NCBI GenBank assembly: GCA_002104905.1
Contig: MCFE01000056.1
Coordinates: 1-64,000, forward strand
DNA: 64,000 nucleotides
Source of the DNA: Basidiobolus meristosporus CBS 931.73
Taxonomy: Eukaryota; Basidiobolomycota; Basidiobolomycetes; Basidiobolales; Basidiobolaceae
Reading direction: 5' to 3'
The translations under genes and the position numbers were made by a program. Below the pieces are notes generated by a model. The model ran no database searches, was not told the origin of the DNA, and saw only the letters and a list, made by a program, of their open reading frames with translations. Below are positions 53,071 through 63,166 of this stretch, in pieces (positions within the stretch are counted from its first letter, which is position 1; each line of letters starts with the position of its first letter).

Positions 53071-55073
53071 AGATTACTCTACCCATGCTATTCATAGCCT
53101 ACTATAGACCAGACTCGCAGTATCTCTGAGGCAATTCTGGAATTTTCATGAGATAAACATATCGAGAGTAAAAGAGAACTAATGTCATTAGCTTCACTCT
53201 GCTATATTTGGAGGATTTATTTTTGGCAGAGTGCTGACAAAAAAGAACTCCCTAAACGGATTGGTCAACGGGGTTATTGTAATCCGAGTTGTATTGTGAA
53301 AAATCGCATGAATCAAAAGTCTAAATCTAGAATTATATTGAATATAGTCGAGACTTACTGGCACATACTGGTAATCGCGGACTTATCATGCTACAAATCT
53401 TCCCACTCCAGCGTGGCTGAGAGGGTGGTGACTAGATTGGCGTGATGGAATCCGAATGTATACTGTTGTCCTAATTATAGATACATGAACAAAGAAACAA
53501 ACGCGACCTTACGATTAGAAACTACAAGAACCAAGTGACCATTTCGAATCGTTGATTTTATATCCAAGCTAACCTGTTCCTCAGGCTTAATCCTATGGAA
53601 CATACGATGCCTTTGGCTAAAGATAGATTGAGGGAATGTCTAAATCTGTTGATGCCGAAACCGACAGTAGAATCGCCCATTCTACGGTGCTACGCGTTAT
53701 TGTTCTCAAACACTACCTCAGGTGGCTTTGAATTCCTCCAAGGGAAATAATGTCAAAGCCAATAGCGATAATCCGTGCGAATTACGAGCACTACATGATT
53801 GCAAAACTATACTGGAAAGGCATATTTTAGGAATAGCATCTGACCAACTGAAAAAACTTGGTTTTAGGCTTATTTCCACATAGCTCATGTGTTGGGCATT
53901 CTTGGTATAGATACCAAACTAAAACTCGAGAATGTTTTGCCAGTAAATACTTTTCTTAAGCTTGATTATATGCCGGAAACGCTAACCATGTTGGAATCAT
54001 GTCTGTGAAGGAGCAACTGTGCATAGAATGCGCCAGCTATTGGTAAACAGGTAGCTACGAGTGATTGATATTAACCTGAGCGTTTAGAAGGACTATTCAA
54101 GCATCATTCTGGTCCAAGAGATCATGATTAGGTGCTCTTTTCAGAAGCACAATCGAAGATCTCATCAACGATAGGCTTGATCGAGATGATGAACCACAAA
54201 TAGCTAAATTAACATATTGGCATATTCCATGACTCGGGTATCTGGTCTTGGCATTATGAAACAAACAAATAACCAAAACAACCTTGGATTCTCGGACTTG
54301 GCATTGATTTCTGTGTTCTCCGATCATGGATCACATTTCCATGATCTGATATAGTTATATTGAGGTTGGAAATATGATTTCGGCATGACAAATTGAAACA
54401 CTAATAATTAGTTTTCGAGGGGTTTTTGGATTCCACTTTGGCAAGAGCTAGCTCAAGATGGTATTCTGCAACCATGTGGTCCAGGTTAGGAGGTTGCATT
54501 GTCGATCTATTTGATAACATTGGTAGTGAATTCGCATTGTTAGGCGCAGTTAGTGCAGGAAGTTTCAGTGATTTATGATGAATCAGCTCGAATACCACCA
54601 TAGAATTGGGGACTCTTCGAAAGGCCTCGGGTCGTGTCTTTGCCAATTTCATCTATTTAAGCATCTAGGTAGCTCACAGTGCAGCCTACACTACACTCTA
54701 ATCCTACACTTGTCTACCAAGAAAGCTATGCAAGGAAATCGGTTGATTGAGTAATGTGCTTACTGTGCTCCATTTAATCTGGTCTAGGGTCTGAAGATGG
54801 TATCAATCGAAGTGGAGGTAAAACGGTGGGCTAAGGGGGTCGGCGGTTGTATTACAGAGTGCATATTCAAATATAGTCTCTATAAGGAAGATTCAATTAA
54901 ATACAAGCGTTACTATTATATGACATGGCCCAAACAAAACCATCAGTCTGTGCGGTATTACCAAAAATCTCATATATCAAACAGAATTGAGAGAATCTTT
55001 ACTCGATTTATTTCATGGGCTATTAGGAACTCTACGCGCCCACTACAGATCGGTCACTTGTCATCTATGGTCG
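53071..55073. other. Intergenic region containing duplicated segment R1
   Basis: No functional gene is recognised. From about 53560 to 54650 the sequence is similar, with many gaps, to 56110-56950 (segment R2). Shared pieces include TTCGAGGGGTTTTTG.ATTCCAC and AGCTCAAGATGGTAT. On the minus strand both copies can be read as HM.A.YHLELALA.VE.KNPS. It may be a decayed gene or conserved spacer carried along by tandem duplication. Confidence 0.5.
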
Positions 55074-55679
55074 TTAAGCCCAGTCGCATATGATGGAATT
55101 TCTAACCGTCTTGCAGACAGTGCCAGCTGAACAGGCTTGGGTCACGAGTTTGCCATTGTTACAGATAGTGAATTGACCAGATTTTCCTGAATCGACGCAT
55201 TGGTAAGCACCATTAATACAAGAAGCTTTAGCTGGTTTAGAAGTTTGCGTTTTGGTCACAGGAATGGCTACACTCGTTTTAGTTACAGTTGGAGTTTGGA
55301 CGGGAGTAAACATGGTGGTGAAGGCACTGTTCATTGCGTTTTGGGGCTCATCAAGATTCTCAAGCGTATTGAAAAGGTTACAAAAGGTTTCAGTCAATAC
55401 CGGTAACTCAGGCATGGTAGTATTACACCTCTCAGCCAGACAATACTTGCCTTGTTTTAGATAAACGTTTACTAGAGGAGAATCTTCGACACAAAGTAAT
55501 TCGAGTGATTCCTGGACGGAAGAATTTGATTGAACCTGCTCATATTGGTACCAGATTCTTAGACCGGCTTCCATCACACAATTCAAAACACAGTCGAGCC
55601 GTTGTTGGGTTTGAGGCTCGGAGGCAGAGACTAGGACAGAAGTGAAGAGTCCAGCAAGAATTGTGGTGGAGAAACGCAT
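55074..55679 (-). CDS. Secreted protein E: six-Cys CFEM-like head and CBM19-like tail, no mucin repeat
   Basis: 201 residues, intronless. Signal peptide MRFSTTILAGLFTSVLVSASE. Head domain LDCVLNCVMEAGLRIWYQY, LELLCVEDSP, KYCLAERCN, ETFCNLF has the CFEM-like spacing without Cys 3 and 4. A short Thr/Pro linker (TPVQTPTVTKTSVAIPVTKT) leads to the six-Cys tail (ASCINGAYQCVDSGKS to IICDWA). Together with F this is the minimal form of the family. The promoter has GCATAAATAC 47-56 bp upstream of the ATG, identical in F. Tandem duplicate of F. Confidence 0.87.
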   Translation of the reverse strand: MRFSTTILAGLFTSVLVSASEPQTQQRLDCVLNCVMEAGLRIWYQYEQVQSNSSVQESLELLCVEDSPLVNVYLKQGKYCLAERCNTTMPELPVLTETFCNLFNTLENLDEPQNAMNSAFTTMFTPVQTPTVTKTSVAIPVTKTQTSKPAKASCINGAYQCVDSGKSGQFTICNNGKLVTQACSAGTVCKTVRNSIICDWA

Positions 55680-55725
55680 GACTATATTGCCTAAACAGAT
55701 TGCATCTTAGAGTGAACCAGGTACA

Positions 55726-55735
55726 GTATTTATGC
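55726..55735 (-). promoter_or_regulatory. TATA-like box of gene E
   Basis: The minus strand reads GCATAAATAC, the same ten bases as in gene F's promoter. Confidence 0.5.
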
Positions 55736-55939
55736 AGTCCTTGTTCCACGATAAAGTATCATTAAAGGAAATATTAAATGGTAAATATGATTAGGCTGAG
55801 CTATCTCTACCTAACGGTTGAATGATGACCAGAGAAATTATACGCTATATTATCTTGTTGATTTCCACAAGGCCATTGTATACAAGATCTTGAGTGTTGT
55901 ATTGATAGCCATTCCAGATATATGCGACCTTAGATGGGT

Positions 55940-56092
55940 CAATTCTCTACAGTAAGGGAAGATTGGTGGACACAAGCCCAATTAGTAAACAAAAACTGGC
56001 GGCTCCCAGTAAAAGCGTAAAGTATGAATTGACATCTTTATAATCCTAACTGCTGACTCTGAGGTATCTGGTGCTAGATTTCGGTTTGTTTC
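55940..56092 (-). pseudogene. MED11 5' fragment (duplication scar)
   Basis: Similar over about 150 bp to 58571-58727, which is the end of intron 1, intron 1 and exon 1 of the MED11 candidate. Shared stretches include CAATTCTCTACAGT.AGGGAA and CTGACTCTGAGGTATCTGGTGC. The exon reading LAPDTSESAVRI is still visible, then it breaks. Exons 2 and 3 are absent. Confidence 0.75.
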
Positions 56093-56109
56093 AAATACGG
56101 TTGTTCAAA

Positions 56110-57261
56110 TATCCATGTTAACCTAGTCCTCAAGCTCCATTTGGCGACATACGATATCCTTGGTTGAAATTATATTTGGTGGGAGTTTGTAGATTTATAT
56201 ACTCTAAAGTTGATGCCAAGGTTTAGAAAAGTCTTTAGTAGAAATAGTCGTCCTACAGTACTCTATGCAATTGCTCTCGAATAAAACCTCGGGTTTTACT
56301 GAAGGATAATGACAGAACTATCATTGATAACTCTTGCGAATTACGAATACAGAGTGCCGTATTGCTTGATAAAATATTTGGGTGATCGTAATTCCTTCAG
56401 ACATAACATTTTATTTTCGTACCCTCTGGCCTCTAAACCTCAGCGTCAAGCTTTTGAAAAGATACACCATTGTTGATATAGATGTTAAACCAAATCCGTG
56501 AATATCATGTTAGTTTATACTTTCCTTGAGCTTGAATACATAGCAGAAAGTACAAAGGTATAAAAACCAATAGATGGGCGAGATAGTAAACCATATATAG
56601 ACCAGTCCACATTCTGTCATATTCCGTGACTCGGGTGTCTTGTCATAGCATTTCGAACCAAAGGAATAGTCGGAGTGATTTCTCCGAATAGCATAATCAT
56701 TCGTGATCTGGGGTGGAAATATGGATTTGGCATGGCAAATTGAAACATTCACGATGTTCGAGGGGTTTTTGAATTCCACCTCGGCAAGTGCCAGCTCAAG
56801 ATGGTATCCGGCTAACATGTGGCTATCAGGTGCCCCAAAACGTGCCTGATCATTGACATGCGACGAGTGAGGAGGCTGGATGGTCGATGTGATGATTGAC
56901 ACCGGCAGTGAATTCCGCAGATCAACCAGGGTCCACACATTATGTGTTGTAGTGAATTAAGATGGCACAGCAGCCACGGGCTTCAATTCAAATCCTCTCT
57001 GATTGTACCTTTATCAATCTCGCTTTCCATTTTGGTGGTTTGAGGCATAACTGGCACCTCGATCCATCTACTTATACTTCAACCAATCTACCCCATGAAC
57101 CGATTGCCAGGAAGCGTAACCAGCAACACATAGTATTTCAAAGGAGTATCAAAAAGAGAAGACAAAACTGAGGGAAAGAGAGTTAGTACTAGTTTATTTT
57201 CAAATCATTTAGAAATTCTATGTGTTCTCAGACACCCGTTGTACTTGGGCATCTATAGTAG
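56110..57261. other. Intergenic region containing duplicated segment R2
   Basis: 56110-56950 is the second copy of the segment at 53560-54650. The rest is unrecognised. A 69-codon plus frame at 56962-57171 has no family features. No functional gene is supported. Confidence 0.5.
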
Positions 57262-57867
57262 TTAAGCCCAGTCACAGAGGATGGAATCCTTAACAGTCTT
57301 GCAGACAGTACCAGGTGCACAGGCTTCGGTTACGAGTTTGCCATTATTACAAACAGTGAATTCGACAGATTTTCCGGAGTCGACGCATTGGTAGGTGCCG
57401 TCGACACAAGAGGCTTGGGTAGGTTTAGGAGCTTGCGTTTCGGCAACAGGAATGACTGTACTCGCCACAGTTACAATAGGGGTTTGGACGGGAGTAAACA
57501 TGGTGGTGAAGGCACTGTTCATTGCATTTTGGGGCTCCTCAACATTCATGAGCTCGCTGAACAAGCCACAGACGGCTTCAGGTATGGCAGGCAACTCAGC
57601 CAAGGTAATATTGCAATTTCTAGCCAAACACACTGTGCTTTGTTTTACGAAAGTGGTTGATAGTGGAGAGTCTGGTGCACAAAACATTTCAATAGATTCT
57701 AGGATGGAAGGATTGGCTTGACCTTGATCATACTGGAACCAGGTCCTTAAACCAGCCTCCATCGCACAACCAGCTAAGCATTCGAATCGTTGTTCGATTT
57801 GATATTCGGAGGCGGAGGCTAGGACGGTGGTAAAGAGTCCAGCAAGTACTGTGGTAGAAAAGCGCAT
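57262..57867 (-). CDS. Secreted protein F: six-Cys CFEM-like head and CBM19-like tail, no mucin repeat
   Basis: 201 residues, same length as E and alignable throughout with clear divergence. Signal peptide MRFSTTVLAGLFTTVLASASE; head FECLAGCAMEAGLRTWFQY, IEMFCAPDSP, VCLARNCN, EAVCGLF, again lacking Cys 3 and 4. The linker carries TTMFTPVQTPIVTV; the tail (ASCVDGTYQCVDSGKS to ILCDWA) has all six Cys. GCATAAATAC lies 39-48 bp upstream of the ATG. It lies directly downstream of the MED11 candidate on the same strand. Presumed secreted chitin-binding protein. Confidence 0.87.
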   Translation of the reverse strand: MRFSTTVLAGLFTTVLASASEYQIEQRFECLAGCAMEAGLRTWFQYDQGQANPSILESIEMFCAPDSPLSTTFVKQSTVCLARNCNITLAELPAIPEAVCGLFSELMNVEEPQNAMNSAFTTMFTPVQTPIVTVASTVIPVAETQAPKPTQASCVDGTYQCVDSGKSVEFTVCNNGKLVTEACAPGTVCKTVKDSILCDWA

Positions 57868-57905
57868 GATTGTATTGAATAAATTGACCGTATGCTCGAG
57901 GTTTG

Positions 57906-57915
57906 GTATTTATGC
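57906..57915 (-). promoter_or_regulatory. TATA-like box of gene F
   Basis: The minus strand reads GCATAAATAC upstream of the ATG at 57867. Confidence 0.5.
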
Positions 57916-58145
57916 TCATCATGCAGCATGATTACGCATCATTATAGGATATTCAAAATGGCGGATAAGATTAGGCCGAGCTATCTCTTCTAAATGGCTC
58001 AACATTGATCAGAATTCCTACATATGCCTTATCACCCTATCGATCATGCTAACGATTGTTACTTCCCTTCAAATTAAGCGACATAAGATAGGGTCGATTT
58101 ATATGAGGATGTCATGACTATGGTACATTAGGGACTATTGGAAAT

Positions 58146-58745
58146 TTAGTGCGATGGACGATCGGTATCAACAACATTCACGTCCAACTCCTGCAACAAA
58201 GTTTGCATTTCTTTGCGGAGCACGGTGACTACTTGGGCCCACGAGCTAAACTCCTTCTCCTCCCCATATACTGAGCGTCGGTAAGGGAGGTTGGTGGTGG
58301 CGATTCCCGAGCTGGCCAGGTAATGGAACTGTCGACGAAGGCCAGCTTGAATATCCTTGAAAGATGGCCATAGATAAGGTGGATAAGGTGTCAGTACGTG
58401 GAGTTGGAACGCGACCTGACGAGAAAATAGAGATTCACTAACGTTCAGTAACTCCATGTATTGCGCCACGTAATGTTCGAAGGTTTGCCGCTTGTCTCCG
58501 AACTCCGAGCCCAGATCACTGTCGTCTGAAAGAATGGCTACGGTACGTCCAGCGGTTTCTAACAATCGGACAATTCTCTACAGTGAGGGAAGTTTGGAAC
58601 GCACAAGCTCGATCAGTAAACGAATGTCGGTGGTCCCTCATAAAGTTTAAAGTACCGTTTCTATGACATGAAGATCAGCGATCCTGACTGCTGATTCTGA
58701 TGTGTCTGGTGCTAGATCTTGATTGTTAATATTTTGGGCTTCCAT
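58146..58745 (-). CDS. MED11: Mediator subunit 11 candidate, 3 exons
   Basis: Exon 1 58745-58656, intron of 78 bp, exon 2 58577-58416, optional 60-bp intron, exon 3 58355-58146: 153 residues spliced, 173 if the second intron is kept. The pattern RIADLHVIETRIVRLLETAG, RTVAILSDD, QTFEHYVAQYMELLNV, then GLRRQFHYLASSGIATTNLP and YRRSVYGEEKEF, matches the helical order of Med11. That family starts with an RI..LD.IE helix followed by an AG..L motif. Med11 sits in the Mediator head module and helps Pol II recruitment. The 58415-58356 segment is bounded by GT and AG, lacks stops and is 3n long, so both forms stay in frame. It shares a 173-bp divergent promoter with the PPTase gene. Assignment is from pattern alone. 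Confidence 0.65.
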
Positions 58746-58918
58746 TGTGTATCGAAGGTGGTCTATGGGATGGTCCGAAGTCCAAGAATACGGGGGGGGG
58801 GAAGTGAGTTAACGAAATGATTAAAATTAAAGCTTGATCAGGTGCAGATTGACTAGGAAATTCATTGATTTGTTGGGCAAAAAGTCTTTTATTCTACACA
58901 CAATCTTGGTGGTACTTC
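58746..58918. promoter_or_regulatory. Divergent promoter of MED11 candidate and PPTase
   Basis: 173 bp between the two ATGs, including a nine-G run at about 58792-58800. No TATA box is evident. Confidence 0.4.
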
Positions 58919-59323
58919 ATGGAGCTCTTGGGCGGTTTGTCGGGAGAGAAGGGAGTGGGGGTGGATATTCAGCTACTGTCCGAACTGAATATCGAGAACG
59001 AGACCTTTTTGGAGCGGAACTTCACTCCCGCAGAATTGAACGAAGCTCAAGGTTCGCTCACGAAATTATGCGAAAAGTGGTGTGCCAAAGAGGCCACTAT
59101 TAAGGCAGTTTCCAGCTTCTCCTTAGACACCGAGCCAGTTTGGGATCAAGGAGTAGGTGCTCCTCTCATTGGGATCGAGGTCCTTGCTGATGAAAGCGGG
59201 GTTTTGCAAGTGGACTTTTACGGGGATGCCAAAGAGGCCGTGAATAAAGCCGGAGTAAGCCAGGTTTCGGTATCAGTGCAAAGCAATAATGAATACTCCA
59301 TGGCAATAGCTACGGCTCAGTAG
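58919..59323 (+). CDS. Stand-alone FAS-type 4'-phosphopantetheinyl transferase (AcpS-like)
   Basis: 134 residues from the ATG at 58919. KGVGVDIQLLSELNI, ETFLERNFTPAEL, EKWCAKEATIKAV, GAPLIGIEVLADESG and VSVSVQSNNEYSMAIA match the C-terminal PPTase domain of fungal fatty acid synthase alpha. The metal- and CoA-binding Asp of GVD and the Glu of AKEA are in place. The enzyme moves phosphopantetheine from CoA to a Ser of acyl carrier protein. Here the domain is a separate small protein: no ACP, KR or KS sequence lies upstream, where MED11 is encoded on the other strand. It could serve a mitochondrial or split FAS (inference). The ORF extends 18 codons further without an ATG. Confidence 0.8.
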   Translation: MELLGGLSGEKGVGVDIQLLSELNIENETFLERNFTPAELNEAQGSLTKLCEKWCAKEATIKAVSSFSLDTEPVWDQGVGAPLIGIEVLADESGVLQVDFYGDAKEAVNKAGVSQVSVSVQSNNEYSMAIATAQ

Positions 59324-59400
59324 AAGTTTATTATAATAAAATGGATTTACAAGACAATGAAAAAGTATATGAATCACAATATACAAGCGTTTGGAAGAGC

Positions 59401-59941
59401 TCAATGTCTGGAGACCTTCACGGCAATGGGGACTAAACAGATCCGGTTAATCACATGTATACGCAGACAAACCACGAGTTGACTTACCAACAATCACAAT
59501 CAATATCGCCAAGAATATCACGAACATGATCACTCGCATCTTCAAACTCTTCAACCACATTTGCTTGCGAACCTGATTGGCTCTTCGGTGGAATCGTCTC
59601 GATCCTGACTCCAGCTCATCTAACATCAACATGATCTTAGTAAGGGTTGACTAGAGGCTTAGCATTGTGCCATTGTTTACCTGCTCTGTAGTTTAGATGC
59701 TCCAGTTTCTCGCCACGGTCCATAACATTGCTGACGTTTTCTTGCATGATATTCACTACCTCGTCCACCTGTTGATGAACCATGGCAGCGTGATCATTTG
59801 AAGACCCTTTGTTGAGGGGAACTGCTTCGTAAGTCCTGGGCGACTGTAAGCAAATATGACAATGGCAATAACAATAGAGAAGTAGCTTACATTGTGTGCA
59901 AGGGTGGTACAGATTTGCTGGCACCAAAGTTCTTTGGGCAT
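59401..59941 (-). CDS. Synaptobrevin-type R-SNARE, 4 exons
   Basis: Exons 59941-59891, 59843-59681, 59619-59488 and 59432-59401 (introns 47, 61 and 55 bp) encode 125 residues. The SNARE motif runs from QQVDEVVNIMQENVSNVMDR, with the zero-layer Arg in MDRGEKLEHL, to DELESGSRRFHRRANQVRKQ. Next come MWLKSLKMRV and a C-terminal membrane anchor (MFVIFLAILIVIVVPIAV). This is the layout of yeast Snc1/Snc2 and animal VAMP proteins: a tail-anchored vesicle SNARE for exocytosis and endosome recycling. Final exon: 10 codons plus stop. It converges with the PPTase gene, 77 bp apart. Confidence 0.93.
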
Positions 59942-60118
59942 CTTTATATTAGTTGAAAACTGGATAAATCTTTAATCCATTTGTAGGTTTACAACACGAC
60001 TCAATCAAAACGATCAACAATGACGCAATGAAATGAAACAGATTATATATTGTGTTCAGGATGATGAATGGTTTGATGAATAATGAACTTCTATAATATA
60101 CAGCGACGGGATGAGCGA

Positions 60119-63100
60119 TTACTGATAGTCGGAAATAGGCGGGCACGAGCAGACTAGGTTACGGTCACCATATGCATCATCGATTCTCGAGACGCTAGGC
60201 CAGAACTTCCGTTCTCTCAACCAGCCCTTGGGATAGGCAGCTTGCTCGCGAGAGTACGGTTGCTTCCACTCATCAGCCATTAGGCGATCAAGTGTGTGGG
60301 GTGAATTCTTTAGAATGTTCTGCTGCTTGGGTTGTTTGCCCTCTTCAATTTCTCGGATTTCCTCCCGGATGGATATCATGGCATCGCAGAAGCGATCGAG
60401 CTCTGCCTTGGATTCGGACTCGGTGGGTTCGATCATAAGTGTGTTGGCAACAGGCCAGGACATTGTCGGTGAATGGAAGCCGTAATCCTGGAGACGTTTG
60501 GCCACATCGATCGCCTCAACTCCTGCGGTGGTGCCGAAGGGACGGATGTCGAGGATAAACTCGTGAGCACACATGCCATTTTCGTTGGTGTAGAGAACCT
60601 TGTAGTGATCCTGGAGACGACTTCTCATGTAGTTGGCATTGAGGATGGCTTGTTGCGTGGCCTCAGTAATTCCCTTTCCACCCATCATCTTGATGTAGGC
60701 CCAAGAAATCGGGAGGATACTGGCTGAGCCAAAAGGTGCGGCCGAAATTGGGCCAATGGCCTTTTCCCCGCCAGTCTTGACCAAGGGATGGCCAGGAAGG
60801 AAGGGAGCCAGGTGTGCCTTGACACCAATGGGGCCCATACCTGGTCCACCTCCTCCATGTGGGATACAGAAGGTCTTGTGCAAGTTCAAATGGCACACAT
60901 CCGCTCCGATCTCCCCTGGGGAGCAAAGTCCGATCTGAGCATTCATGTTCGCTCCATCCATGTACACTTGGCCACCGTTGTTGTGAATGATGTCACAGAG
61001 ATCCTTGATGCCGTCTTCGAATACACCAAAGGTGGAGGGGTAAGTAACCATCACAGCCGAGAGTTGATCCTTGTGCTTCTCAGCCTTCGCCTTCAGATCG
61101 TCGAGATCCAAGTTTCCGTTAGGCTTGCAGTTGACAATCACGACCTTCATACCAGCCATGGCAGCTGAGGCTGGGTTGGTACCGTGTGCCGAGATGGGAA
61201 TCAGACATACGTTACGCTGGCCCTCGCCACGCGACTCGTGGAAGGCCTTGATGGTACGTAGACCAGCATACTCACCCTGAGCACCACTATTGGGTTGAAG
61301 GGAAACCTCGTCAAATCCAGTGACCACGGCCAAATCTTGGGCCAGCTCGTCGAGCATGATTTTGTAACCTTCAACTTGGTCAGCAGGAGCAAAAGGATGG
61401 ATATTCCCGAATTCGGGCCAAGTGACTGGAACCATCTCAGTGGTCGCATTCAACTTCATGGTGCACGATCCGAGTGGAATCATGGAGTGGGTGAGGGAGA
61501 GATCCTTCGACTGCAGGTGGTGGATGTACCGGAGCATCTCAGTTTCCGAGTGATAGCTATGGAAGACCTGGTGTTCTAGGTACTTCGAGGTACGAGCCAA
61601 GTTGCTTGGGAAGCTTTGTGCTGGCTTGCTCTCGCTCACTCCGAGTTCAGATGCGAGAACAGAGACATCTGGAGCTGACCCATCCTTGCTGAAAACCTTC
61701 AGAAGGTCTTCCAGATCCTTACGAGTAACGGTCTCATCCAGAGTGATACCAACGGTAGATTCATCGATGTGACGGAGGTTGATTCCGTTGTCCGCTGCCT
61801 TCTTGATCACAGACTCAGAGCCACCGGTGACATTGATAGTGAGAGTATCGAAGAAGGTGTCGTTCTGGATGGTATGGCCAGCCTTGCGGATACCTTCAGA
61901 GAGGATGGTGGTGAGGTTGTGAATTCTCTGGGCGATCTGCTTGATCCCTTCTGGACCATGGTATACAGCATACATAGCTGCCATGTTAGCCAACAGCGCC
62001 TGAGCTGTACAGATGTTTGAGGTGGCCTTCTCGCGACGAATATGTTGCTCACGTGTTTGAAGAGCTAGTCGAAGCGCCTTCTTACCGGCAGCATCCTTCG
62101 AGACGCCCACGATACGGCCTGGCATTCTTCTGGCGTTATCTTTGGTGCAGGCAAAGAAAGCGGCATGGGGCCCACCATAGCCGAGTGGAACCCCGAAACG
62201 CTGACTGTTACCGAGAACAATATCTGCTCCGAATTCACCAGGTGGCTTGAGCATGGTCAAGGCGAGTAGGTCGGTAGCACAGACCACTTGGCCACCCAAT
62301 TGGTGAATCCTATCGGTGAATCCTTGGTAATCAATAACGATACCGTCGTTGGCAGGATACTGAATCAGCACACCGGAGAGATCCTTCTGAGCCCCTTCGA
62401 AGTCGTAGGTCTTGTAGTTACCAACGACAACGTTGATTCCAAATCCTTCGGCGCGAGTTTTCAACACCTCGATGGTCTGTGGATGACAGTTCTCGTCTAC
62501 GAAGAAGGTCTTCTTTTTGTTTCGGCTAGCGGTGTAGCACATGACCATGGCTTCGCCGGCAGCAGTGCCTTCATCGAGCAAAGAGGCATTAGCGATCTCC
62601 ATGCCAGTCAAGTCAGCGACCATGGTTTGATAATTGAGAAGGGATTCCAGTCGACCCTGGGAAATCTCGGCTTGATACGGGGTGTACTGAGTATACCACG
62701 CGGGGTTTTCCATCACGTTTCTAAGGATAACGTTAGGAACCACAGTGTCAGTGTATCCCATACCGATGTATGAGCGATAGACCTTATTCTTGGAAGCAAT
62801 ATCCTTCAAGCGCTTGAGAAGCTCTCTTTCCGGGTACCCGTTATCCAAAGCGAGCGCCTTGGCGGCACGGATAGAGGAAGGAACAGTCTTTGCAATAAGG
62901 TCATCCACTGATTTGACACCAATGGTCTTCAACATGGAGTCCACGGCCTTCTCACCCGACCCATTGTGGCGGCGAGGGAAAGAGTCCAAAGGAGCAAACA
63001 CATCCTTGGCGGGTGGTTTGGCGGTGTGTAAAAATCGGGTGGCAAAACGAGGGGCAACGGAGGGCTTCGGAAGTGCTCTAACGACCAAGGGAGTTGCAAA

Positions 63101-63166
63101 GGACTTCAAAGTGACGGTGGTCCTGGACGTCAGCAAGCGAGCGGCTACACGGACGCTACAAGCCAT
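60119..63166 (-). CDS. GCV2: Glycine dehydrogenase (decarboxylating), mitochondrial P-protein
   Basis: 1015 residues, intronless, normal length for a eukaryotic P-protein. The basic N-terminus ([20 protein letters not shown]...) is a mitochondrial presequence. The N-terminal half holds [17 protein letters not shown] and [20 protein letters not shown]. The C-terminal half holds [18 protein letters not shown] and the PLP-Lys site [19 protein letters not shown] near residue 765. The enzyme decarboxylates glycine and passes the aminomethyl group to lipoyl-H protein of the glycine cleavage system. Lack of introns over 3 kb contrasts with the 20-exon ValRS. Complete. Confidence 0.97.
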   Translation of the reverse strand: MACSVRVAARLLTSRTTVTLKSFATPLVVRALPKPSVAPRFATRFLHTAKPPAKDVFAPLDSFPRRHNGSGEKAVDSMLKTIGVKSVDDLIAKTVPSSIRAAKALALDNGYPERELLKRLKDIASKNKVYRSYIGMGYTDTVVPNVILRNVMENPAWYTQYTPYQAEISQGRLESLLNYQTMVADLTGMEIANASLLDEGTAAGEAMVMCYTASRNKKKTFFVDENCHPQTIEVLKTRAEGFGINVVVGNYKTYDFEGAQKDLSGVLIQYPANDGIVIDYQGFTDRIHQLGGQVVCATDLLALTMLKPPGEFGADIVLGNSQRFGVPLGYGGPHAAFFACTKDNARRMPGRIVGVSKDAAGKKALRLALQTREQHIRREKATSNICTAQALLANMAAMYAVYHGPEGIKQIAQRIHNLTTILSEGIRKAGHTIQNDTFFDTLTINVTGGSESVIKKAADNGINLRHIDESTVGITLDETVTRKDLEDLLKVFSKDGSAPDVSVLASELGVSESKPAQSFPSNLARTSKYLEHQVFHSYHSETEMLRYIHHLQSKDLSLTHSMIPLGSCTMKLNATTEMVPVTWPEFGNIHPFAPADQVEGYKIMLDELAQDLAVVTGFDEVSLQPNSGAQGEYAGLRTIKAFHESRGEGQRNVCLIPISAHGTNPASAAMAGMKVVIVNCKPNGNLDLDDLKAKAEKHKDQLSAVMVTYPSTFGVFEDGIKDLCDIIHNNGGQVYMDGANMNAQIGLCSPGEIGADVCHLNLHKTFCIPHGGGGPGMGPIGVKAHLAPFLPGHPLVKTGGEKAIGPISAAPFGSASILPISWAYIKMMGGKGITEATQQAILNANYMRSRLQDHYKVLYTNENGMCAHEFILDIRPFGTTAGVEAIDVAKRLQDYGFHSPTMSWPVANTLMIEPTESESKAELDRFCDAMISIREEIREIEEGKQPKQQNILKNSPHTLDRLMADEWKQPYSREQAAYPKGWLRERKFWPSVSRIDDAYGDRNLVCSCPPISDYQ

